A DNA stretch of 32,361 nt, from positions 1 to 32,361 of the forward strand of contig NZ_FNCN01000047.1 of NCBI RefSeq assembly GCF_900100605.1. The letters are read 5' to 3'. The notes under the pieces were generated by a model. That model had not been told where the DNA came from. It worked only from the letters and a program-made list of their open reading frames with translations, and did no database searches. This DNA is from Sinosporangium album. GTDB lineage: Bacteria > Actinomycetota > Actinomycetes > Streptosporangiales > Streptosporangiaceae. This document shows positions 7,623 through 14,574 of this stretch, one piece after another. Numbering within the stretch: the first letter of the stretch is position 1; the number at the start of each line of letters is the position of its first letter. Made by a program: the position numbers and the translations under genes.

Positions 7623-7886
7623 GTGGTTCACCTCAGACAGGGACTTTCGATCGTCGAGGTCGATGACGGCAAGGTCGTTCTCGACACCAGACGCGGCGTC
7701 TACTGGCACCTCAACCGGACGGCGATCACCGTGGTGGAGGAGCTCGGCCGCGGCCGAGCCTTCGACGATCTGATCCGCGAGATCGTCCGGGAGACCGGGG
7801 CAGATGAGGACCGGGTCCGTTCGGACCACCTCGCCCTGCTCGACGAACTGCGCCGCGCGAAACTCATCGAGGGCAAGCTGCCGTGA
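7623..7886 (+). CDS. lasB1: Lasso RiPP recognition element protein B1 (PqqD-like)
   Basis: An 87-aa stand-alone RRE. The pattern LRQGLSIVEVDDGKVVLD, then RGVYWHLNRTAITVVEEL, a helix, and a final winged-helix-like segment (HLALLDELRRAKLIEG) is that of PqqD/B1 proteins, which bind the YxxPxL leader motif and present the precursor to the protease. The GTG start has GGAGG ten bases upstream. The stop overlaps the next gene (GTGA), which couples B1 to its protease partner. Length and position are standard for actinobacterial split-B lasso clusters. Confidence 0.93.
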   Translation: MVHLRQGLSIVEVDDGKVVLDTRRGVYWHLNRTAITVVEELGRGRAFDDLIREIVRETGADEDRVRSDHLALLDELRRAKLIEGKLP

Positions 7887-8296
7887 CGGCTCCGATCATG
7901 CCGCAGCGCCGGATCGGCCTGGCCCGGCGGTACGCGATCCTCGCCCGGGTGGCGGTCTGGGTCGCCCGGCCGCTGTCGATGCTGCCTCCGCATCTCCTCT
8001 GCCGCATCCTGACCCTGCTGGTCAAGGGCACTCGGCCGCCCATCGCCGCGGATGTCCTCTCCTGGCGTGACGCGGTCAACAGCGTGAGCCGTCGGTGCGC
8101 CGGCGAAGGCTGCCTGCAGCGGTCGGTCGCGGTCATGCTGATGGGGCGTTTCCATGGAGCGCCACCGGCGTGGAAGACCGGCTTCCGGCCGAACCCCTTC
8201 GTCGCGCACGCCTGGGTCGAGGTCGGCGGCGTGCCGATCGGTGAGCCCAAGGCGGTAGCGCACTTCCATGCCGTCCTCGCGGTGAAGCACCGCTGA
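7883..8296 (+). CDS. lasB2: Lasso leader peptidase B2 (transglutaminase-like Cys protease)
   Basis: A 137-aa protein with the B2 signature: catalytic Cys77 in EGCLQRSVAV and His109 in FVAHAWVEVGG, separated by the family's usual distance. It removes the leader after Lys20 of the precursor to free Ser1. The third catalytic residue, usually an acidic residue after the HAWVEV strand, is not obvious (IGEPKAV), with Glu121 a candidate. The N-terminus is rich in hydrophobic and basic residues, as in homologues. The GTG start overlaps the B1 stop, and lasD follows after 29 bp. Confidence 0.92.
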   Translation: MTAPIMPQRRIGLARRYAILARVAVWVARPLSMLPPHLLCRILTLLVKGTRPPIAADVLSWRDAVNSVSRRCAGEGCLQRSVAVMLMGRFHGAPPAWKTGFRPNPFVAHAWVEVGGVPIGEPKAVAHFHAVLAVKHR

Positions 8297-8325
8297 CACC
8301 AACTCCCCGAGAATGAGGTCGATAC

Positions 8326-10158
8326 GTGACCACCGCTGCCGTGCAGCAGGCCGTGGCACCAGAAGTGCCGCCCGCCGAACCGGCTCCTCAAGTCGCCGGC
8401 TTCCGACAGGCGTTCGCCCTCCTGCGGCCATACCGGTCCAGCATGATCCTGGCATTCCTGTTCGGTACCGCTGCCGCCGCGCTGGCGGCGCTGCAGCCGC
8501 TCCTCGTGTCGTCGACGGTGGACGGGTTCGCCGGGGAGATTCCCTACTCGGCGATCCTGCTTCTGTTCGTACTGCTGGCGTCCAGCGCCATGCTCAACGG
8601 ACTGGAGCAGTATGTCCTGCAACGTTCCGGCGAGCGCTTCGCGTTCGACACCCGGAAGCGGCTGATCCAGCACGTCTACCGGCTGCCGATCGGCGTGCTC
8701 GAACGCCGCGAACGCGGAGACATCATCTCTCGGATCACCACGGACGTGTCCCAGACCCGGGCCATCCTCAGCTCCGGCCTGGTCGAACTGGCCACCAGCC
8801 TGATCACGGTGCTGGTCTCCCTGGTCATGATGGCACTGATCGACGCCGTCCTCCTGGTGCTCGCCGCGCTGGCCATCTGCATGGTCATCGTGGCGATCTA
8901 CCTGATCGGACGGCGCACCCGCCCAGCCGGCCTGCGGGCTCAGAACGCCGTCGGCGACCTGGCCGCCGCCGTATCCCGATCGCTCGGTGCGATACGCACC
9001 ATCCGCGCCACGGTGTCCACCACGCGGGAGGCCGACTCGGCGGTGCGCCAGGCCCAGGCGGCCCTTGAGGCGGGGTTCGTCGTCGCGCGGCTGCGAGCCG
9101 TCGTCCAGACCTTCTCCGGCGTCGCGGTCCAGCTCCTGCTCATCGCCGTCGTCGCGGCCGGCGCGATCCGCGTGGCGGCCGGTTCCCTGACCGTCGGCCA
9201 ACTCAGCGCCTTCATCATGTATCTGCTGCTCATGGCCACGCCGATCACGATGTTCGGAAGCCTGGTGTCGCTGCTTGGTGAGGCATTCGGCGCCCTGACC
9301 CGGATTCTGGCGATCCAGTCGGTCGCTCCGGAATCGGAGCTCCCGGATGTGGCATCGGATGTGGCATCGCCGTCGACGGCCCCTCCGGTCAGGAACACCC
9401 CGGGTGCACCGTTCTTCGCGCTTCGGAATATCTCATTTCGTTACCCGCAGCGCACCGAGAACCGTACGGAGGACGAGGTCTGGGCACTGCGGAACGTAAC
9501 GCTGGACTTCCTCCAAGGACGAACGACGGCCCTGGTGGGCCCGTCCGGCGCCGGCAAATCAACCTTGTTCGCCCTGCTGGAGCGGTTCTATGACGCCACC
9601 GAGGGTGCGGTTCTCTTCCGCGGCGAGGATGTCCGGCGGCTGTCACGCGACGACCTGCGCCGGCAGATCTCCTACGTCGAGCAGGACGCCCCCGCGCTCT
9701 CCGGCACAGTCCGCGACAACCTGCTGCTGGGTCTGCACACGGCGAGCGACGCACAATGCGCCGACGCCCTGCGGCGGGTCAACCTGCTGTCGTCCGCCGA
9801 CACGGCGGCCGACTTCCTCGATGCCCAGGTCGGCGAGGTCGGCACCCTGCTCAGCGGCGGCGAAAGGCAGAGGCTCGCGATCGCGCGAGCGTTTCTCGCC
9901 GACGCGCCGATCCTGCTGCTCGACGAGGTCACGTCCAACCTCGACAGCAACAACGAGAGGGTCATCCAGGACGTCATCCGCGCCAAGAACGGCGCACAGT
10001 CGATCATTGTGATCGCGCACCGGCTGTCGACCGTGGTCGCGGCCGACTCCATCATCGTCATGGAGGAGGGCAAGGTCGTCGCCCAGGGCACCCATAGCGA
10101 GCTGCTGGCGATCTCACCGCTCTACCGGGAGCTCGCACACAACCAACTCCTCGACTAG
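8326..10158 (+). CDS. lasD: Lasso peptide ABC exporter (fused TMD-NBD)
   Basis: A 610-aa half-transporter. An N-terminal six-helix membrane domain (about 45-320; for example SMILAFLFGTAAAALAAL and LVSLVMMALIDAVLLVLAAL) is followed by an ATPase with Walker A GPSGAGKST (about 405), signature LSGGERQR (about 509), Walker B ILLLDEVTSNLD and an H-loop IVIAHRLST. It would export the mature lasso peptide and so also give self-protection. The GTG start has GAGG about eight bases upstream. It is the last gene of the cluster, and palindromic repeats follow it. Confidence 0.93.
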   Translation: MTTAAVQQAVAPEVPPAEPAPQVAGFRQAFALLRPYRSSMILAFLFGTAAAALAALQPLLVSSTVDGFAGEIPYSAILLLFVLLASSAMLNGLEQYVLQRSGERFAFDTRKRLIQHVYRLPIGVLERRERGDIISRITTDVSQTRAILSSGLVELATSLITVLVSLVMMALIDAVLLVLAALAICMVIVAIYLIGRRTRPAGLRAQNAVGDLAAAVSRSLGAIRTIRATVSTTREADSAVRQAQAALEAGFVVARLRAVVQTFSGVAVQLLLIAVVAAGAIRVAAGSLTVGQLSAFIMYLLLMATPITMFGSLVSLLGEAFGALTRILAIQSVAPESELPDVASDVASPSTAPPVRNTPGAPFFALRNISFRYPQRTENRTEDEVWALRNVTLDFLQGRTTALVGPSGAGKSTLFALLERFYDATEGAVLFRGEDVRRLSRDDLRRQISYVEQDAPALSGTVRDNLLLGLHTASDAQCADALRRVNLLSSADTAADFLDAQVGEVGTLLSGGERQRLAIARAFLADAPILLLDEVTSNLDSNNERVIQDVIRAKNGAQSIIVIAHRLSTVVAADSIIVMEEGKVVAQGTHSELLAISPLYRELAHNQLLD

Positions 10159-10200
10159 GAACGCCACGAGAGGCTTCCCCCGGGGTTCGCGTGCGCTTAT

Positions 10201-10228
10201 GCCGTACGGCCCGGCGCGCGGTACGGCC
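10201..10228. repeat. REP-like GCCGTAC palindromic element, copy 1
   Basis: GCCGTACGGC, a GC spacer and GCGGTACGGC form an imperfect dyad 42 bp after lasD. Almost the same sequence, differing by one base insertion, occurs at 14467-14492 after the iron transporter operon. Both copies sit at operon ends, which fits a dispersed REP-type element or terminator. Confidence 0.65.
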
Positions 10229-10257
10229 GGCGCCCCGCGGAGGAGGCTCATCCTGCT

Positions 10258-10292
10258 GCAGGGGCGATGCCTCTGCAGGGCGACGCCCCTGC
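10258..10292. repeat. Inverted repeat upstream of tetR-type gene
   Basis: GCAGGGGCG (10258-10266) and CGCCCCTGC (10284-10292) are perfect inverted 9-mers, and a direct partial copy CTGCAGGG lies between them. The element is 22 bp before the ATG of the TetR-type regulator. It may be its autoregulatory operator or a terminator for lasD. Confidence 0.5.
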
Positions 10293-10313
10293 GGAACGCG
10301 TAGACTCCCCGGG

Positions 10314-10940
10314 ATGAGTCAGCGCCGATCGACGCCGGGCCGCCCGCGAACCAAACCCGCCGAGGAGCGGCGTGCCGACCTCCTCGACGCGGCCGAGCGG
10401 GTGTTCGTCGGGCGCGGAATCGACGCTGCTCGACTCGACGAGATCACCGATCACGCGGACGTCTCGATCGGCACGTTGTATTTCCATTTCCGCTCGAAAC
10501 ACGACCTCTTGGTCGCGGTGCGGGCCCGCTTCATCGATCGGCTGGTCGAGCGGCAGGACGCGGCGGTGCGACGCCTGCCCGCCGACGACTGGATCGGACG
10601 TGTGGACGCCTGGCTCAGCGACGCGGTCCGCGCGTATGTCGAGCACGCTGAGCTGCACGACGTGCTCTACGACCACACTCCGCTCAACGCCAAGACAACG
10701 ATCCAGGTCACCCCTGAGAACGCGCATGTCGAAGCGTTTCGGCGACTCATCGCCGAGCGCCCCGACCCGCCGCCGGACGCCCCGAATCCCGCGATGGCCG
10801 CGAATCTGATCTACAGCGCCTGGTACGGCGCCACGCATGCGCTTCTACACCATGAAGCCGTGGACATCGACCAACTGGCCGACGAGCTCATCGCGGACAT
10901 CACCGACCTCGCACACCGCTACCTGCGCATCGAACCCTGA
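10314..10940 (+). CDS. TetR/AcrR-family transcriptional regulator
   Basis: A 208-aa regulator. The N-terminal helix-turn-helix is complete (RRADLLDAAERVFVGRGIDA, then LDEITDHADVSIGTLYFHF and RSKHDLL). The C-terminal ligand domain is unspecific helical sequence. I chose ATG 10314 (MSQRRSTPGRPRTKP) because the domain starts shortly after; the frame is open further upstream, but that part overlaps the inverted repeats. The downstream genes are for siderophore uptake but 459 bp separate them, so a link is uncertain. It could equally act on the lasso exporter in front of it. Confidence 0.92.
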   Translation: MSQRRSTPGRPRTKPAEERRADLLDAAERVFVGRGIDAARLDEITDHADVSIGTLYFHFRSKHDLLVAVRARFIDRLVERQDAAVRRLPADDWIGRVDAWLSDAVRAYVEHAELHDVLYDHTPLNAKTTIQVTPENAHVEAFRRLIAERPDPPPDAPNPAMAANLIYSAWYGATHALLHHEAVDIDQLADELIADITDLAHRYLRIEP

Positions 10941-11042
10941 CCTTGCGGGCCGGTCGCCGATGGCCTTTGCGCGCTGATCGGTGACGGTCGGCCCGCGTCC
11001 CGGGTCAAGGAACCGCGTCGGCGACGCGCCGATGCCGCGCTC

Positions 11043-11138
11043 GCCGTACTGCCGTACTGCCGTACTGCCGTACTGCCGTACTGCCGTACTGCCGTACTGC
11101 CGTACTGCCGTACTGCCGTACTGCCGTACTGCCGTGCT
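11043..11138. repeat. Octanucleotide tandem repeat (GCCGTACT)n, 12 units
   Basis: Eleven perfect copies of GCCGTACT are followed by one degenerate copy (GCCGTGCT). The array lies between the TetR-type gene and the iron-regulated importer. The unit contains the same GCCGTAC core found in palindromes at 10201, 14467, 17718 and 17957. Because eight is not a multiple of three, copy-number change would shift any reading frame; no credible gene crosses it. Slippage-prone repeats of this kind often vary in length between strains. Confidence 0.95.
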
Positions 11139-11293
11139 GAGCGTGCGAACGCCCCGCCCGTACGCAGCAGCTCCGCAATCATGCCGGCCTCGGCCGCCGT
11201 CGAGTGAGAGCACGTGACCGGTTGGGTCAGGAGCCGAACGGAACGCGCATCCATGCGTCCAGGCCCGCCGACCTGGCACTTGGACGATGTTGG

Positions 11294-11312
11294 TTTCGTT
11301 AGGCTAACCTAA
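11294..11312. promoter_or_regulatory. IdeR/DmdR-type iron box
   Basis: TTTCGTTAGGCTAACCTAA matches 17 of 19 positions of the recalled actinobacterial iron box TTAGGTTAGGCTAACCTAA. It lies about 88 bp before the lipoprotein start chosen here. The operon should be repressed by an iron-loaded DtxR-family regulator and induced on iron starvation. The box argues against the first possible GTG start at 11319, which would leave no room for a promoter. Confidence 0.88.
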
Positions 11313-11399
11313 CCTCATGTGTCGACTGAGCCTCATTCGATAATGCGTAGCTCCAGCTCTCAGCGACGGTTAGTTACTCTCAGCAAGGGGGGGCGCCTC

Positions 11400-12452
11400 G
11401 TGCTCCAGCCGTATCTCAACCACCGGGCACGAGGTCGTAGACCGCACGCCGATCCGAGCCGATTCCGCACCGCCGCGCTCGGCGCCCTCATCGCGCTAAC
11501 GGCGATCGGGGCAGCGGGGTGCGGAGGCGATGACGGCGGCTCGCGCCAAGCAGGCGGCACGAGCAAGGTCGCGTTCAAATCCTGTGACCGGACTTTCGAG
11601 CTCGATCGCGCCCCGCAACGTGTGGTGATCACCAATGACGCCATCGCCGACACGCTGTTCGCGCTTGGCGTCGGCGAGCGGATCGTCGCCAAGACACGCG
11701 GAGAGTCCGCCCCCTCCCCGGAGCTGAAGGAGCGCCTCGCCTCCCTGCCCAATCTCGGAACGCGCAGCCCGAGCACCGAAGCACTGATCGCCGCGAAGCC
11801 GGAGCTCCTGATCACCGACCAGGTCGAAAAGGTCTCCGGCGACAACGGAAGCCCGAGCGTCGAAGAGCTGAAGCGGCTGGGCGTCGCGACCTATGTCGCC
11901 GGTGGCTGCTCCGCGGACCTCAGCGTGGACAGCCCTGGGCTTGATTCGCTGTTCGCCGACCTCAAGCAGCTCGGCACGGTCTTCGGCGTGCAGGAGCCCG
12001 CACAAGCCCTCGCCGACAAGCTGCGCGCCCGACTCGACGACGTGAGCCGGCGCACCTCCCAGCAGACCAAGCCCGGTGTCGTCGAAGTTTCGCAGGTCGC
12101 CGGCCAGCTCTACGTGACGTCCGGCGGCTACGGAACCGACGTGATCGAACGAGCGGGCGGGACCAACCTCTTCGCCGACCTGCCCGGGCAGTACGCGCCG
12201 ATCAGCCCCGAACAGATCATCGCGCGCAACCCCCAGGCCATCATCGCCGTCGACTACACGGCGTCACCGGCCGGGCAACGTGAGTTGATCGAATTCCTGA
12301 CCCAGAAGTTCCCCACCACCGACGCCGTCAAGAACCGACGCCTCCTCGCGATCGACGCGGCCAAGACCGGGGCGCGCGGGAGCACGAGGCCGGTGGACGG
12401 CGTCGTCGAGATCGCGCGTTTCCTGCACCCGACCGCGTTCCGCTCCCAGTAG
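11400..12452 (+). CDS. Iron-siderophore ABC importer substrate-binding lipoprotein
   Basis: A 350-aa periplasmic-type binding protein of the FecB/FepB (helical-backbone) class. A signal sequence (RFRTAALGALIALTAIGAAG) ends in the lipobox AAGC with Cys41, so it should be a membrane-anchored lipoprotein that captures ferric siderophore. Family features include the early AFKSCDRTFELDRAPQRVVI and the repeating DTLFALGVGERIV and PSTEALIAAKPELLITD patterns. I chose GTG 11400 because AAGGGGGG lies about eight bases upstream and the iron box excludes the more distal GTG 11319; ATG 11343 remains possible. The stop codon overlaps the permease start. Confidence 0.9.
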   Translation: MLQPYLNHRARGRRPHADPSRFRTAALGALIALTAIGAAGCGGDDGGSRQAGGTSKVAFKSCDRTFELDRAPQRVVITNDAIADTLFALGVGERIVAKTRGESAPSPELKERLASLPNLGTRSPSTEALIAAKPELLITDQVEKVSGDNGSPSVEELKRLGVATYVAGGCSADLSVDSPGLDSLFADLKQLGTVFGVQEPAQALADKLRARLDDVSRRTSQQTKPGVVEVSQVAGQLYVTSGGYGTDVIERAGGTNLFADLPGQYAPISPEQIIARNPQAIIAVDYTASPAGQRELIEFLTQKFPTTDAVKNRRLLAIDAAKTGARGSTRPVDGVVEIARFLHPTAFRSQ

Positions 12453-13588
12453 TGTCCGCTGTGCCGAAGCAGACACCCACCGCCGTGGCCGCCGACGTGG
12501 CCGCCGACGTGGCCGCCGACGTGGCCGAGCGCTCGCGAGACGCTCGCCAGCGGCCCCTGAACCACCGGAACCGGCTCACATCCCTCCCCATAGTCCTACC
12601 GACGCTGTTCGTCGTCCTTGTCGTGGCGGTCTGCGTGGCGGTGGCGGTCGGATCAGTCGGCGTGCGGCTCGACATCGTCGCCATGGTCATTCGCGACCAC
12701 CTGATCAACGCCGAGACGTCCGCCAGCGCCATGGACGATCAGATCGTGTGGAACCTGCGGCTCCCCCGCGTCCTCCTGGCCGCCGCCGTCGGCGCGGGTC
12801 TCGCCGCCGTCGGTGTCACGCTGCAGGCGACCGTCCGGAACCCGCTTGCCGACCCCTACGTGCTCGGAGTCTCCGCGGGCGCCGGATTGACGGCCTCCAT
12901 TGCGATCACGCTCGGGTCGGTGGCGGTGGCCGGCCTGTCGACGTCGGCCGCGGCCTTCGTCGGAGCGCTCGCGGCCACGATCGCGGTCCTCGGACTGTCG
13001 CGCCGCGCCGGACGCGTCGTCCCGAGCCGCCTGGTCCTCGCCGGAGTGACACTCTCGTACCTGTTCACCGGAGCCACCAGCTTCGTCATCTTCCGGACCG
13101 CCAACGCGGACGCGGCGCACTCGGTGCTGTTCTGGCTGCTGGGCTCACTATCGGAGTCGTCGTGGTCGAACCTGGCGCTGCCGACGGTGGCCGTACTGGT
13201 CGCCGGCGGCTATCTGATGCTGCAGACCCGAACGCTCAACGCGCTCGCCGCCGGCGACGACGCCGCGCTCTCGCTCGGCGTCTCCGTGCACCGCGCCCGC
13301 ATCCAGCTGCTGGTCGTGGCCTCGCTTCTGACCGGTGTGCTCGTCGCCGTGTCCGGAGGCATCGGCTTCGTCGGGCTCATCGTTCCGCACCTCGTGCGCC
13401 TCGCAATCGGCCCCGACCATCGACGCCTGCTCCCGATCGCCATGCTCGTGGGCGCGATCTACCTCGTCGCGGTCGACCTGCTGTGCCGTATCCTCGTGCG
13501 CCCGGAGGAGCTGCCCATCGGAATCGTCACCGCCCTGCTCGGCGCACCGGTCTTCCTGTGGCTGCTGCGCCGCTCGGAGGCGTCATGA
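12452..13588 (+). CDS. FecCD-family siderophore ABC importer permease
   Basis: A 378-aa permease with about nine to ten membrane segments, of the BtuC/FecCD family. Hallmarks are NLRLPRVLLAAAVGAGLAAV, GVTLQATVRNPLADPYVLGV, SAGAGLTA and GFVGLIVPHLVRLAIGPDHR, the last being the coupling region to the ATPase. It probably works as a homodimer, since only one permease gene is present. The GTG start is shared with the previous TAG (TAGTG). The cytoplasmic N-terminus contains a short AADVAADVAADVA repeat encoded by a 12-bp tandem repeat. The 3' end overlaps the ATPase start (ATGA). Confidence 0.93.
   Translation: MSAVPKQTPTAVAADVAADVAADVAERSRDARQRPLNHRNRLTSLPIVLPTLFVVLVVAVCVAVAVGSVGVRLDIVAMVIRDHLINAETSASAMDDQIVWNLRLPRVLLAAAVGAGLAAVGVTLQATVRNPLADPYVLGVSAGAGLTASIAITLGSVAVAGLSTSAAAFVGALAATIAVLGLSRRAGRVVPSRLVLAGVTLSYLFTGATSFVIFRTANADAAHSVLFWLLGSLSESSWSNLALPTVAVLVAGGYLMLQTRTLNALAAGDDAALSLGVSVHRARIQLLVVASLLTGVLVAVSGGIGFVGLIVPHLVRLAIGPDHRRLLPIAMLVGAIYLVAVDLLCRILVRPEELPIGIVTALLGAPVFLWLLRRSEAS
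12485..12526. repeat. 12-bp in-frame tandem repeat, 3.5 units
   Basis: GTGGCCGCCGAC is repeated three times, followed by a half unit. The repeats encode VAAD units in the N-terminal tail of the permease. The unit is a multiple of three, so copy change would alter tail length without breaking the gene. Confidence 0.9.
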
Positions 13589-14391
13589 GACTCTCGTTGA
13601 CCAGTGTGAGCGTCCGGCTCGGCACCGCCCCCATCGTCGCCGACTGCGACCTCACCGTCGGAGACGGGGAACGCGTCGGTCTCGTCGGGCCCAACGGCAG
13701 CGGCAAGACCTCGCTCATGCGCACGATCTACCGCGCGCTCGATCCCGTCGCCGGCAGCGTCGCGCTGGCCGGCGACGACATACGGACGCTCAGCCAGCGC
13801 CAAATCGCGCGACGCGCGGCTCTCGTCGCCCAGGACAACGCCCCGGACTTCGACTTCACCGTCGAGGAAGTCGTGGCCATGGGCCGCGGACCCTGGATCG
13901 GAGCCTTCGAAACGACCACTGGCCGCAACAACGCGCCCATCGCCAGCGCGCTCGAACGCGTCGGCCTGGCGGGCCACCGCACGCGGCGGCTCTCGACCTT
14001 GTCCGGCGGCGAACGGCAGCGGGCCCTGGTGGCCCGCGCCCTCGCCCAGGAGAGTCCGCTGCTGCTCCTCGACGAACCGACCAACCATCTCGACGTGCAC
14101 ACCGCGCTCGAACTGCTCGAACTCGTCCGCGACCTAGGTCGTGCGACGCTGTGCGTCCTGCACGACCTCAACCTCGCGGCCACCTACTGCGACCGGCTCT
14201 ACGTCCTGCACCGCGGCCGAATCGTCGCCAACGGCCCACCCGAGGAGGTGCTCGACCCCGAACTCGTCCAAGCGGTCTTCGGAGTCACGTGCACGCATCT
14301 GGCCCATCCGATCACCGGCGGACTACTGCTCGCGTTCTCGCCGCTACACGCCGCCCCGGTGCCCGCGCTGGGAAAAGGCTCGAACCAATGA
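13585..14391 (+). CDS. Siderophore ABC importer ATPase (FecE-like)
   Basis: A 268-aa ATPase with Walker A GPNGSGKTS (about 35-43), signature LSGGERQR, Walker B LLLLDEPTNHLD and H-loop VLHDLNLAATYCDRLYVL, which is typical of the FecE/FhuC class. It completes the iron importer with the permease and lipoprotein. The ATG overlaps the permease stop. The family usually continues with GEVLxPELVxxVFGV, seen here as EEVLDPELVQAVFGV. Convergent to the next gene, with palindromes between. Confidence 0.94.
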   Translation: MRLSLTSVSVRLGTAPIVADCDLTVGDGERVGLVGPNGSGKTSLMRTIYRALDPVAGSVALAGDDIRTLSQRQIARRAALVAQDNAPDFDFTVEEVVAMGRGPWIGAFETTTGRNNAPIASALERVGLAGHRTRRLSTLSGGERQRALVARALAQESPLLLLDEPTNHLDVHTALELLELVRDLGRATLCVLHDLNLAATYCDRLYVLHRGRIVANGPPEEVLDPELVQAVFGVTCTHLAHPITGGLLLAFSPLHAAPVPALGKGSNQ

Positions 14392-14466
14392 GCAGCAGGC
14401 CCGCTGACGCGGCGCTCGGGCGTTAAACGGGCCGGGTCTTCGAACCATAGGCCTGACCGGGCGAGT

Positions 14467-14545
14467 GCCGTACGGCCGGCGCGCGGTACGGCAGGCGGGC
14501 CATACGGCCGATGCGCGGTACGGCAGGCGCACGCCTGCCGTACCG
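14467..14545. repeat. REP-like palindrome cluster; 14516-14545 is a bidirectional terminator candidate
   Basis: The block contains GCCGTACGGC...GCGGTACGGC (14467-14492, near-copy of 10201), a diverged middle copy, and a perfect dyad at 14516-14545 (arms CGGTACGGCAGGCG and CGCCTGCCGTACCG, two-base centre). It lies between two convergent genes, which is where a two-way terminator is expected, although no T tract follows on either side. Confidence 0.7.
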
Positions 14546-14574
14546 TGTTCGCCCACGTCAGCCTGTCCGTCGGG

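Noticed and set aside
10981-11254. Open frames across the octamer array encoding repeated PYCRTAVL- or QYGSTAVR-type peptides
   Set aside because: They arise from the repeat itself on both strands and have no start signals or conserved product.
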